Below are positions 17,990-25,997 of a stretch of DNA of 64,000 nt, one piece after another. The DNA is from Paenibacillus elgii NBRC 100335 (GTDB lineage: Bacteria > Bacillota > Bacilli > Paenibacillales > NBRC-103111). The stretch spans positions 1 to 64,000 of the forward strand of contig NZ_BIMB01000033.1 of the NCBI RefSeq assembly GCF_004000865.1, written 5' to 3'. A program made the translations under genes and the position numbers. The stretch's first letter is position 1; each line of letters opens with the position of its first letter. The notes below the pieces were generated by a model, which did no database searches, was not told where the DNA came from, and was given only the letters and a program-made list of their open reading frames with translations.

Positions 17990-18760
17990 ATGTACCCGTC
18001 CTTTTTTCTCGCTCATGGCCTGCCGACACTTGTGACGGAGCCGCATAGCTATTCCCGTTTCTTGAGATCGCTTGGGGCGCAGCTGCCGAAGCCCACAGGG
18101 ATTGTCGTATTCAGCGCCCATTGGGAAAGCGAAGTGCAGACGATCGGCGCGGCGGCCGAGCCGGATACGCTGCACGATTTTTTCGGATTTCCGGAGAAGC
18201 TATACGGCATTTCGTACCCTGCAAAAGGGAATATTCTGCTTGCTATGGGCATTGGGCGGCTGCTCGATGCCGAAGGGATCGCCTGCGCTCTGGACGATAC
18301 TCGGGGACTCGATCACGGCGTATGGACACTGCTCTCGCTTATGCACCCCGCGGCGGACGTGCCCGTCGTCCATTTGTCCGTGAATCCGCTGCTGGTGCCG
18401 GAAGAGCAGTACCGGATCGGCCGCGCACTGCAAGCTTTGCGCAGCGAGGGGATGATGATCGTCGGCAGCGGCGGGACGGTGCATCATCCCGGCACGCTGC
18501 ATTGGCAGGACGATGCCGCCGAGCTGTGGGCGAAGCAATTCGACGCCTGGCTGTACGACCGGATTACGGTGTGGGATTCGGATGCCTTGTTCGATTACGA
18601 GCGGCGGGCGCCGCATGCTTCTCTGGCCGTGCCGACGGCGGAGCACTTCGCGCCTCTGCTAATCGCAATGGGAGCGGCGGACCGCAGCCGACGAGCGAAG
18701 CTGCTGTACCAGAAGTATCAGTACGGAACGCTGAGTCTGGGGGCGTGGATGTTCAGTTAG
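17990..18760 (+). CDS. LigB/DODA-type extradiol ring-cleavage dioxygenase family protein
   Basis: 256 aa. It belongs to the DODA-type extradiol dioxygenases (LigB fold, YgiD-like), non-haem Fe/Zn enzymes. Expected metal ligands are visible: His in FFLAHGLPTLV near the N-terminus, FSAHWES near residue 45, LDHGVWT near residue 108 and VHHPG near residue 165. The true substrate is unknown; bacterial members are often annotated 4,5-DOPA dioxygenase. The start is the ATG at 17990, with AAAAGGAG about 12 bp upstream; a longer frame starts at 17948. It ends exactly where the convergent gene ends. Confidence 0.88.
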   Translation: MYPSFFLAHGLPTLVTEPHSYSRFLRSLGAQLPKPTGIVVFSAHWESEVQTIGAAAEPDTLHDFFGFPEKLYGISYPAKGNILLAMGIGRLLDAEGIACALDDTRGLDHGVWTLLSLMHPAADVPVVHLSVNPLLVPEEQYRIGRALQALRSEGMMIVGSGGTVHHPGTLHWQDDAAELWAKQFDAWLYDRITVWDSDALFDYERRAPHASLAVPTAEHFAPLLIAMGAADRSRRAKLLYQKYQYGTLSLGAWMFS

Positions 18761-19171
18761 CTATTCGTGCGCCGAATGAATCAGAAAGGATACTTCGCCG
18801 GTGTTCGTATAAATCACGTAGTTGGCACCAAGCCCTTTATAAATCAAGCGCGGATGGTTCGACTGCGTAATGACATACAGCGGTTCCGAGGTCCAGGTTC
18901 GGCAAATGCGGATATAGCGGCAGCACAGGGTTAGGCTGTTCTCGAACAAAAACACTTTGCCGACGGGCCATTCGGGGATGAGCCACGTATTCTCCTCGTT
19001 CGTATCCACCATCACCATTCGCTCGACCCCAAGCTCCTGCAGCCGGGTCTGTTCGGCTTTGTTGTTGACGATGACCGCAAACGGGATGCTGCCGAATTTG
19101 AGCTGCCGGATAAACGCTTCGCCGGGTTTGTTGGGAGCCGAGACCAAAATGTATTGCTGTTCCTGTTCCAT
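18761..19171 (-). CDS. Small RCK_N-like protein under a c-di-AMP riboswitch
   Basis: 136 aa, soluble. The pattern of strands and helices (YILVSAPNKPGEAFIRQL, then FAVIVNN, then GVERMVMVDTNEENTW, then PLYVITQSN and GLGANYVIYT) resembles the N-terminal Rossmann RCK domain of TrkA/KtrA potassium-channel gating proteins. The nucleotide-binding GxGxxG is replaced by SAPNKPG and no RCK_C half is present. AGGAGG before the ATG. It lies downstream of a c-di-AMP riboswitch and terminator on the same strand. The RCK relation is my inference; otherwise unknown. Confidence 0.7.
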   Translation of the reverse strand: MEQEQQYILVSAPNKPGEAFIRQLKFGSIPFAVIVNNKAEQTRLQELGVERMVMVDTNEENTWLIPEWPVGKVFLFENSLTLCCRYIRICRTWTSEPLYVITQSNHPRLIYKGLGANYVIYTNTGEVSFLIHSAHE

Positions 19172-19213
19172 GATTTTCTCCTCCTAAGGCATATAGGAGA
19201 GAAGGCAATGCGA

Positions 19214-19257
19214 AAGAAGCCTGCGGGGGAATAGACGAGCTCCGCCGCGGCTTTCTA
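19214..19257 (-). terminator. Expression-platform terminator of the leftward c-di-AMP riboswitch
   Basis: On the minus strand AGAAAGCCGCGGCGGA pairs imperfectly with TCCCCCGCAGGCTTCT, followed by TTCGC. It lies between the aptamer and the gene at 19171. The T-run is weak, but placement fits an OFF switch. Confidence 0.6.
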
Positions 19258-19299
19258 AGGCACGGAAACAAGCCGTGTCTTGCGCGTAATAACGATGCC

Positions 19300-19488
19300 T
19301 CTCTCGACTACGCTGACGAGGTTAGCTGACGGGTTCGGGCGGTGAGAGTCGCCCTACTCTGGCGCATATGCGGCATGCGCGCTCGAGATTCACCCCCATG
19401 CGATGGGCGGCACGGCTTTCACGGCGTGCGCCGCATCGCTTGTTTTGGTTCCCCCGCTTTCCTGTTAAGGAAATTAAGCGATGTGATT
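19300..19488 (-). ncRNA. c-di-AMP riboswitch (ydaO/yuaA type), leftward
   Basis: On the minus strand the conserved aptamer blocks appear in order: ATCGCTTAATTTCCTTAAC, AGGAAAGCGGGGGAACC, CATGGGGGTGAATCTC, AGTAGGGCGACTC and CCGAACCCGTCAGCTAACC, closing with GTCGAGAGAG. This is the ydaO class, which binds two c-di-AMP molecules and usually turns expression off. It controls the RCK_N-like gene at 18761-19171. Confidence 0.93.
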
Positions 19489-19593
19489 GGATTTTCGAAT
19501 CAACTTGAGTCGTATCATACGCCTGCGATTTAGCCAGTGTAAAGAAACGCCGCAGCGCATATTCGGCCTTAGGATATATTTGGAAGGGGAAAG

Positions 19594-19692
19594 ATGATGC
19601 CGATCTCCGTTATTCTGCATGAATCTCTGTATTTCTTCGATTTTCTTGAAAATGATGAAAAGCGGCGAATCGCGCAGCTTTTGTATCGATAA
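19594..19692 (+). CDS. Possible 32-aa small ORF between the two riboswitches
   Basis: GGAAGGGGA lies just before tandem ATGs, giving a 32-residue acidic/aromatic peptide (MMPISVILHESLYFF...) ending RIAQLLYR. It sits in the 340-bp gap between the divergent aptamers where promoters are expected. The ribosome site is good but there is no other evidence, so it may be chance. Confidence 0.3.
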   Translation: MMPISVILHESLYFFDFLENDEKRRIAQLLYR

Positions 19693-19829
19693 TCGATGCC
19701 GGTTCCATATGAATCCGTTTCCACACGCCAAAAAAGCAAAAAGATCAAAAATAGCGTGCGGTTTCGGATTTTACTTTGCTCCGCAACCGGCGTATGATTC
19801 ATGTCAACAACTTGATATTCCAAGCCAAA

Positions 19830-20000
19830 CGCTGAATTCCCGAACCGGGAAGCGGGGGAACCAATCGAAACCGCCGATAAGAAGGACGGTTTCATGGGGT
19901 GAATCCTTTCGCGCTTGTTTTGCAAGCGCTGGGGTAGGGCACTCTCAAGCCCGAATCCGACAGCTAACCTCGTAAGCGGATTGAGAGAGAACGACGATCG
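19830..20000 (+). ncRNA. c-di-AMP riboswitch (ydaO/yuaA type), rightward
   Basis: Conserved aptamer blocks in order on the plus strand: GGGAAGCGGGGGAACCAATC, CATGGGGTGAATCC, TAGGGCACTCTCAAGCCCGA, and ATCCGACAGCTAACCTCGTA, closing with AGCGGATTGAGAGAG. A strong terminator follows at 20032-20078. It controls the gene at 20132. It is one of a back-to-back pair with the aptamer at 19300-19488. Confidence 0.95.
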
Positions 20001-20031
20001 TGCCTCTGCAGCCTGTGTGAATTCCTGTGGC

Positions 20032-20078
20032 AGAAGCCCGAGAGTAGAGTTTCTCTGCTCTTGGGCTTCTTTTTGTTT
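20032..20078 (+). terminator. Expression-platform terminator of the rightward c-di-AMP riboswitch
   Basis: Long hairpin: AGAAGCCCGAGAGTAGAG pairs (with a few G-U pairs) with CTCTGCTCTTGGGCTTCT, followed by TTTTTGTTTTTTTTT. It lies about 50 bp before the ribosome site of the downstream gene. Confidence 0.9.
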
Positions 20079-20131
20079 TTTTTTATTAAACTTAAATATC
20101 CCATATTTCCCTAAAAAAGGAGAAAATGTTC

Positions 20132-20587
20132 ATGTTAAAATTAAGCGATCCCCTGCCCGAAGTTAACGAAGGTGTCTTGTCGACGAGCCGGATCGGGCTT
20201 ATCGAGGTATACCGGTTCGACTGCCGGCTGATTGAGGCCCGCATCGCGGGCAATTGCCGCGACTGCAACTGCGGATTGCTTAAGCTGTCCTCCTACGGCG
20301 TAAACGGCTGGGCGGAATACGTCGTGCCGAACACGCAGCCGTACGCCGATATCGTGCGGTGGACTTCGGTCTTTCTGAAGCTGAAGGGGCTGTCCGTTTG
20401 CGAAGCCGTCAGCTACGTTCGTAGCCATGCTGCGGCGTGGGGACCGGTGCGCACGGACATCGCGGAAGTCGCTCTGGCCGATTTGGCCGCGCAGCTGCTG
20501 AATCCGTCGGCGGGACATGCACATGAGGGGGCTTCCTTCGAGCGCTCACGCTTGATCGACCGTTCGCAAGCTTACTGCTCATTCTGA
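20132..20587 (+). CDS. Uncharacterised protein under c-di-AMP riboswitch control
   Basis: 151 aa, soluble. The N-terminal half has a Cys cluster CRDCNCG near residues 44-50. The stretch SSYGVNGWAEYVVPNTQPY followed by a helical DIAEVALADLAAQL recalls the N-terminal capping domain of enolase-superfamily (mandelate racemase-like) proteins, but no barrel or catalytic domain follows, so this is a weak lead. The ATG at 20132 is preferred over 20126 because AAAAAAGGAG is better spaced to it. It lies behind a c-di-AMP riboswitch and terminator. It overlaps the convergent kinase gene by 9 bp. Function unknown. Confidence 0.7.
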   Translation: MLKLSDPLPEVNEGVLSTSRIGLIEVYRFDCRLIEARIAGNCRDCNCGLLKLSSYGVNGWAEYVVPNTQPYADIVRWTSVFLKLKGLSVCEAVSYVRSHAAAWGPVRTDIAEVALADLAAQLLNPSAGHAHEGASFERSRLIDRSQAYCSF

Positions 20588-21844
20588 GATGGCATTGGAC
20601 CGAACGGGCAAAATGATCGTGAAGGTCGTCCCGGCTCCCTTCTCGCTGTGCACTTCGGTTCGGCCACCCATGCTTCCGATGATGCCGAGCGCGACCATCG
20701 TACCGATGCCGGTGCCTTTTTCCTTGGTCGTATAAAACGGGGTGCCAAGCCGGTCGATTTCCGCCGGGGTCATGCCGATCCCTTGATCCGATATTTCAAT
20801 CAACAGCTTTCTTTGCCTCCGGTACGCTTTAATTTCCAACGTTCCCCCGTCGGGCATCGCTTCAATGCCGTTCTTGACAATGTTGATCAGCGACTGGTTG
20901 AGCCGGGAAGCATCGGCCTTGAGCTGAAGGCCCTGCTCGATGGAGCTGGCGATGCTGACCGTATTCATGAGCGCGTAAGGGGACATCAATTCGATGATTT
21001 GCCTCAGCAGCGGCTCAACTTGGATAAGCTGGATCGAATCGGTCTTCGGCTTGGCAATCGCCAAATAATCCGAGATGATCGCTTGGGCCCGCTCCAATTC
21101 GTTGATCATCATACGCAAGTAATCGGGCTTGGCTTCTTCCGCAATCTGATTTTTGCCCATCAATTGCAAAAAGCCGCATACAACGGTGAGCGGATTGCGG
21201 ATTTCATGGGCAAATGAGGCGGCGAGCTCTCCGACAAGATACATTTTCTCCGCGCGCTCCACTTCTTTGCGCAGCTTCATTTTTTCATAAATTCCCTCCA
21301 GAATAAAAAGTGACATCGCCATCGTGAAGGTCGTAACCAAGATTAAATACATCAGAAACCAACTGATCAGAAGGTCTTCCCTTCCGGTACGAAAGCTGGA
21401 GAACACGATGGCGGTAAGCGCCCAGACGAGGGCTAAACCGGTGCCGTGGAGTACGCGCTTGATTTTGCGCTGGGCGGGTCGAAAGGGACCGAAGATGATC
21501 ATTAGCGGAAACACAATCGCGTACACGATCACCGTTGTTACTATGCCTTCTCCGCCGAGCAGCGACCGGAAGGCGAGATAAGCGATGGAAATATAAAGCA
21601 GATTGCGGTGGCCCCCGTACAAGTAGCAAAGCAGAATCGGCACATAGCGCAAGTCGAAAATATGCCCGGAAAACAAGCGAATCGGAAACGCCATGCACAT
21701 CGCCATCGCTACGATGCAGAACAGGAGCAGAAACCACCGGTTGGTACGCTCCGGCCTGTCTTTGTCGAGACAAACGATTTGATAAAAAAAGATCGATAAA
21801 ATAATGATAAAGATGTTCAGCAGCAGGGGAAGAACTTCAATCAT
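20579..21844 (-). CDS. Membrane sensor histidine kinase (5TM, sporulation-kinase-like)
   Basis: 421 aa. Five or six TM helices in the first 185 residues match the 5TM-5TMR_LYT sensor type (FSGHIFDLRYVPILLCYLYG). Then come a HisKA dimerisation helix with the phospho-acceptor His213 in AASFAHEIRNPLTVV, an N-box LINIVKNGIEAMP, G1 ISDQGIGM and G2 GTGIGTMVALGI. It autophosphorylates and passes phosphate to a response regulator. No regulator gene is adjacent, so it is an orphan kinase like KinB/KinD, which feed Spo0F; that role is inferred. The ATG at 21844 has AGGAGG; an upstream frame extension is not used. Confidence 0.9.
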   Translation of the reverse strand: MIEVLPLLLNIFIIILSIFFYQIVCLDKDRPERTNRWFLLLFCIVAMAMCMAFPIRLFSGHIFDLRYVPILLCYLYGGHRNLLYISIAYLAFRSLLGGEGIVTTVIVYAIVFPLMIIFGPFRPAQRKIKRVLHGTGLALVWALTAIVFSSFRTGREDLLISWFLMYLILVTTFTMAMSLFILEGIYEKMKLRKEVERAEKMYLVGELAASFAHEIRNPLTVVCGFLQLMGKNQIAEEAKPDYLRMMINELERAQAIISDYLAIAKPKTDSIQLIQVEPLLRQIIELMSPYALMNTVSIASSIEQGLQLKADASRLNQSLINIVKNGIEAMPDGGTLEIKAYRRQRKLLIEISDQGIGMTPAEIDRLGTPFYTTKEKGTGIGTMVALGIIGSMGGRTEVHSEKGAGTTFTIILPVRSNAISE

Positions 21845-22139
21845 AAGACACCTCCTGATGGCGATGGGACTAGCGAACCGCAAACGTACTGTTCTGATCA
21901 AGCCGGTCGTTACGCTTTCGGACAACGGCGGCATCCTAAATGGTTATTTTCGACAATTCTTCCTTTTTCCCTGCTGCGACTTATTTGGAGATTCGGATGG
22001 GGTTGGAAACCTTTGGGAAGAAAATGCGTTAAATATAATGAAAAGCGCACATTTTTCGTCTTTTTGCGCGAAATCGCTTCTAAATCAAGCCTCGCTAGAA
22101 TATAGATTACTAGAGGAACATGCTGATGAGGTGACGTGT

Positions 22140-23290
22140 ATGAAACGAAGAGGATGGAGAAGATGGAGCCGGTTCTGGTGGCGGGGGAGGCTCGCGCTGC
22201 TGGCAGGCTGCCTCGCCGTGACGGCGGCGGGCTGTAGCCTAACGGGCGGCGGGCAGCCGGACAAGCCCGTTGCTGCGCCGGTCGAGCCGGAGAAGCCCGT
22301 CGCGGACCCGCCGCCGACGCCACCGGTTCAGCCGCCGGCCTATCAGGCGCCGCTGACCGGGATGATGCTGCCGCAGCCAAGCGAGGCCCGGCCGGTGATG
22401 GTCATGATCAATAACCATCCCGCGGCCCGGCCGCAAAGCGGGCTGACACAGGCGGACGTCTTGTTCGAGGTGCTGGCCGAAGGCGAGGTGACGCGGCTCG
22501 TGGCGCTGTTCCAGAGCAGCGCGTTCGCGGAGCCGATCGGTCCGGTGCGCAGCCGTATTTTATCGATATCGGCAAAAGCTTCGGAGCGATCCAGGTGCAT
22601 GCGGGCGGCAGTCCGGATGCGTATGAGCAGCTGGGGAAAGAGAAGATCGCCGACCTGGACGAGATTACGAATGCCGGGTCTTATTTCTGGCGGGAGAAGT
22701 CGCGGAAAGCTCCGCACAACCTGTATACGAATCTGGAGAACATCCGCGCAGGCGCGCAAAAGCGGGGGCTGGACGAGCAAGGTCCGACGGGGTCGGTATA
22801 CGCCTTTGCAAAAAGCGAAGCGGAAGCAGTCGGGGCGATGGGGACGGCGGCGCAGGACGCTCCCAAGGTAGATATCACCTTTTTGTGGAAAAGCTATGTC
22901 GTTTCTTACGAGTATGACGCGGCCAGCGGCAAATACCAACGGTCGATCAACGGCAGCAAGCATACCGATCTGAACAACGATCAGCCGCTGAGCGCTTCCA
23001 ATGTGGTCGTGATGGGTACGGATCATAAGGTGTTGGATAAGGAAGGCCGTCTCAACGTCCGGCTGACCGGCAAAGGTCCGGCGTTGCTGTTCCAGCAGGG
23101 CAAGGTGAAATCGCTGGAGTGGAGACGGGATAAGATGAACGATCCGGTCCGCTATTACGAGCAGGACCGCGAAGTCGCGTTCCGACCGGGACAGACGCAC
23201 ATCATGATCGTGCCGCTGAATCCGTCGTTCGAAAGCCATGTGACGTATGGTGTCCCCGGCGGCGGCTCGGGAAAGCCGGACCCTGCTTAG
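22140..23290 (+). pseudogene. YerB-like DUF3048 lipoprotein gene broken by a frameshift
   Basis: Two overlapping frames together spell one DUF3048 lipoprotein. Part 1 (from the ATG at 22140) has a basic N-terminus, a signal with lipobox TAAGC, a Pro/Glu linker, then PVMVMINNHPAARPQSGL and ends on track at PIGPVRS near 22553. Part 2 (frame up to 23290) resumes with YFIDIGKSFGAIQVHAGGS and runs to the normal end. Family members read GPVRSARPYF here, so about seven bases look to be missing. Without an intact frame the protein ends in about 130 foreign residues at 22871. It could be a real mutation or a sequencing error; the rest of both halves looks undecayed. Confidence 0.82.
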
Positions 23291-23308
23291 CAGGGGCTGG
23301 AATGGACA

Positions 23309-24109
23309 TTACGGCTGTGCCGGTTTCTCCAGAAGGACGCGCCAATCATCGATTTGCAGCGATTGCAGCGCCCCGTCCGCGCCTTTGTCGGCCTGCACGG
23401 AAAAGTATTCGCGGCTGGAAGCGGGGCCGCCAAGGATAAACTGTTCGACCTGCCGCGCCTGCTCCTCCGTATCGGCGGTCCGCCGCACCCACGACGGAAA
23501 AGCGTGCCGCTTCCGGCCCATTTGCTCTTGAACAACGTGCAGTCCGGACGCTTCGGCCAACGCCTTCCATTCGCGGACCGACAGGCAGAGGACATGGCTC
23601 GGGTCGCGCATGGCCTCGAAGCGGTTCATGAAGGCGGCCAAGGCATCGTCCTCCGGGGCGACGTTGTCGATGAACACGAACCGTCCTCCGGGCTTCAGCA
23701 CGCGCGCCGCTTCCTGCATGAAGAGCGCGGGATTCGGGAAATGATGCGCGGCGATCCGGCAGGTGACCGCATCGAACGCGGCGTCCAGGAACGGCAATTG
23801 CTCCGCATCCGCAACGGTGTACAGAATGTTATCGCATCCCCGGCCCGTCAGGTGAGCGGCCGCCGCGGCGAGCATAGGCCGGGTCAAATCGGTCGCGGCA
23901 ATGTGCCGAACGTAGGGAGAAAGCTTTCCGGCCGCATGGCCTCCGCCAGTCGCGATATCGAGCACCTGCCACTCGGGCCGAGGATCGAGCCATTGAAGCA
24001 TCACCTCAAGGTCGTCTCCTTGCGCGTGTCCCTCGCTTGCCACATATTTCTCCGCATGCTTGCCGAATTGCTCCTGAACGCGTGCTTTAACACTCCGATC
24101 CCGATCCAT
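23309..24109 (-). CDS. Class I SAM-dependent methyltransferase (UbiE-like)
   Basis: 266 aa, cytoplasmic. SAM-binding motif I is VLDIATGGGHAA (near residue 48), with ATDLTRPML as motif II, VADAEQLPF and TCRIAAHHFPN as post-I motifs, and LKPGGRFVFIDN as motif III. It transfers a methyl group from SAM to an unknown small molecule. The ATG at 24109 has AAAGGAGAGGTG upstream and is preferred over frame extension to 24145. A perfect 25-bp palindrome overlaps the leader just before the ribosome site, so it is almost certainly regulated at that site. Confidence 0.88.
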   Translation of the reverse strand: MDRDRSVKARVQEQFGKHAEKYVASEGHAQGDDLEVMLQWLDPRPEWQVLDIATGGGHAAGKLSPYVRHIAATDLTRPMLAAAAAHLTGRGCDNILYTVADAEQLPFLDAAFDAVTCRIAAHHFPNPALFMQEAARVLKPGGRFVFIDNVAPEDDALAAFMNRFEAMRDPSHVLCLSVREWKALAEASGLHVVQEQMGRKRHAFPSWVRRTADTEEQARQVEQFILGGPASSREYFSVQADKGADGALQSLQIDDWRVLLEKPAQP

Positions 24110-24121
24110 CGTCACCTCTCC

Positions 24122-24146
24122 TTTGGTTTCATTTAATGAAACCAAA
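24122..24146 (-). promoter_or_regulatory. Perfect 25-bp palindromic operator ahead of the methyltransferase gene
   Basis: Arms TTTGGTTTCATT and AATGAAACCAAA are exact reverse complements around a central T. A further half-site (ATAATGAAACTTGG) lies at about 24154-24167. The palindrome abuts the AAAGGAG ribosome site. It could be a TetR/MarR-type operator, or in RNA a 10-bp hairpin that occludes the ribosome site. The cognate regulator is not obvious in the window. Confidence 0.75.
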
Positions 24147-24209
24147 TATCATATAATGAAACTTGGTGTTTTTATTTTATCATAATCCGCTTCATCTGAC
24201 TATGGCGGA

Positions 24210-24252
24210 CACAAAAAAGAGTTGAGGCTCTGGTCCTCAACTCTTTTTTGTG
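24210..24252. terminator. Bidirectional terminator-like hairpin between divergent genes
   Basis: Perfect 18-bp inverted repeat: CACAAAAAAGAGTTGAGG and CCTCAACTCTTTTTTGTG around a 7-nt loop. The inner GC-containing stem is flanked by A and T tracts on both sides, so it can terminate in either direction. Its place between two divergent genes is unusual, since neither needs a terminator there. It may mark the end of an unannotated short transcript or insulate the two promoters. Confidence 0.7.
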
Positions 24253-24370
24253 CTTACGGCTCATGGGGCAGGCCATGGCGAACTTTGAACGGCACTGACG
24301 CTTATTGTCGGCCAATGCAGCCAAGCACGGAAAAATGCGGATCGTGTTACCTCTCTTTACGCAGGTAAAA

Positions 24371-24387
24371 TGTTGAAAAATGTCGAA
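24371..24387 (+). promoter_or_regulatory. Tandem Spo0A-like boxes upstream of the M14 peptidase gene
   Basis: TGTTGAA at 24371-24377 and the exact consensus 0A box TGTCGAA at 24381-24387 are repeated at a 10-bp (one-turn) interval. They are enclosed by AGGTAAA (from 24364) and TTTACCT (to 24394) inverted arms, about 40 bp before a TATAAT at 24427-24432. Spo0A~P binds tandem boxes with this spacing in Bacillus. Function here is inferred. Confidence 0.5.
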
Positions 24388-24492
24388 ATTTACCTAAAAA
24401 ACATATATTTTATGTTGTGAATCTATTATAATGAACTAGCAATGAATAGTTAATAAGTCCTAATATGAGACTATAGAAATGGGACAGGTGAG

Positions 24493-25953
24493 ATGGGTTT
24501 GCATTCAAAACGGAGAAAAACAACGATAGCGGCAGCTGTTATGGCGCTCTTCGTCGCTACCGGCTATTTGGGAAATGAGAGCGTTTTTGCAGATGAGAAG
24601 CCGGCGGTCAACAAAGAAATTGTAAGCCCTTACCAAACCTACACGTACGATTTAATGGCAGAGCATATCCGTAAGCTGGCGGAAGCCTATCCGGAGCTAA
24701 TTCAAGTGAAGCCGATCGGCAAAACCGCGTACGGTAAGGAGATTATAGCGGTCAAGCTGGGCAAAGGCGAAGCATCCGTTCTGATTGACGGGTCTCAGCA
24801 CGCCAGAGAGTGGATGGGGACGAATCTCATTTTATATATGATCGACCGCTATGCTTATGCCTACGAGCACAATATGAAATATGGCGACTATGTGGTTCGG
24901 GAGTTGTTGGATCACTGCTCGATCTGGTTTGTTCCGATGGTAAACCCGGACGGTGTGACGCTACAGCAAAATGGGCCCGGCGCATTTCCCGAAGACGCGA
25001 GGTCCGGACTAGTAAGCATGAATGGCGGCAGCTCCGATTTCAGCCGATGGAAAGCCAATGCGCAAGGTATAGACATTAACCGGCAGTATCCCGCGGAATG
25101 GACCGGAATTCGCTACTCGACCAAGTATCCGATGTATAAAAATTACAAGGGCTCGGAGCCTGCGGAAACGGCGGAAGCGCAAAGCATGATCCGGTTTACC
25201 TACGACGCCGATCCGGAAATTGCCTTATCGTATCATACTTCCGGGCGTGTCCTGTATTGGCATTTTCATACCAAGCCGGAGAATTTGGAGCGGGACCGGA
25301 AAATGGCTGCAACCCTAAGTGGTATGACAGGATATAGCTTGGTCAAGCCGGAGGATTATCCGTCCGGGGGAGGATTTACGGACTGGTTTATCGCTCAATT
25401 CGGTCGCCCCGGTTTTACGGCTGAATTGGGGCCGTACCATGAGGAGACGGCGCTGCCTCTCTGGACGTTTACCGACATTTGGGCGGAAAATCAGACGATG
25501 GGCTTGTACTTGGCTTCGGAAGGCTACAAGCTGTCGCGACAACGCTATCCTATCGAGACGGTGGAGAATAAGCTTCAACTGCTTGAATCGGTCAAGCTGT
25601 ATAACCGCCCCAACGAATCTTTTCCTACAGGGGGCGAGACTCCCGCCGGACCGGTCGTGTCGGATGCCAGAATGGGGGATTGGTTCCGGATATCGACCTG
25701 GCTGGGCACGAAGTGGGTCCATCTCGATAAGGCATCTTACCTTCAAGGGCACACCGAGAAATTCGTCCAAGAAATTGAGTTGCAGGACGCGACGCTTTTA
25801 TTCAAGCGTCCCGCTGCGGAGAATCAGGAGCCGGCAGGCAAGCTGACGCCTCAAAAGGTCGGCACATTGGAACGGTGGAATGATTGGGTCTTGATCCATA
25901 CTTGGGGAGGAGACTTCTGGACACCGTATAAGAAGCGGACGGAAGCGCAATGA
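24493..25953 (+). CDS. Secreted M14-family zinc carboxypeptidase with C-terminal SH3-like domain
   Basis: 486 aa. A signal peptide (about 1-33, cleavage after VFADE region) precedes an M14 peptidase domain (about 45-345). Zinc ligands: His103 and Glu106 in SQHARE, His248 in SYHTSG. The catalytic Glu is Glu311 in FTAELGPYHEE. M14 enzymes of this type cut peptides such as gamma-D-Glu-meso-Dap in cell wall. The C-terminal 130 residues hold two SH3-like repeats with DWFRISTWLGTKWVHLD and DWVLIHTWGGDFW, also present in the next gene's product, presumably binding wall polymer. The ATG has GACAGGTG upstream; 0A-like boxes precede it. Confidence 0.9.
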   Translation: MGLHSKRRKTTIAAAVMALFVATGYLGNESVFADEKPAVNKEIVSPYQTYTYDLMAEHIRKLAEAYPELIQVKPIGKTAYGKEIIAVKLGKGEASVLIDGSQHAREWMGTNLILYMIDRYAYAYEHNMKYGDYVVRELLDHCSIWFVPMVNPDGVTLQQNGPGAFPEDARSGLVSMNGGSSDFSRWKANAQGIDINRQYPAEWTGIRYSTKYPMYKNYKGSEPAETAEAQSMIRFTYDADPEIALSYHTSGRVLYWHFHTKPENLERDRKMAATLSGMTGYSLVKPEDYPSGGGFTDWFIAQFGRPGFTAELGPYHEETALPLWTFTDIWAENQTMGLYLASEGYKLSRQRYPIETVENKLQLLESVKLYNRPNESFPTGGETPAGPVVSDARMGDWFRISTWLGTKWVHLDKASYLQGHTEKFVQEIELQDATLLFKRPAAENQEPAGKLTPQKVGTLERWNDWVLIHTWGGDFWTPYKKRTEAQ

Positions 25954-25997
25954 ACATGATTCATAATACGCATCGTAAGCGAAAGGGGGAAGCTTCA

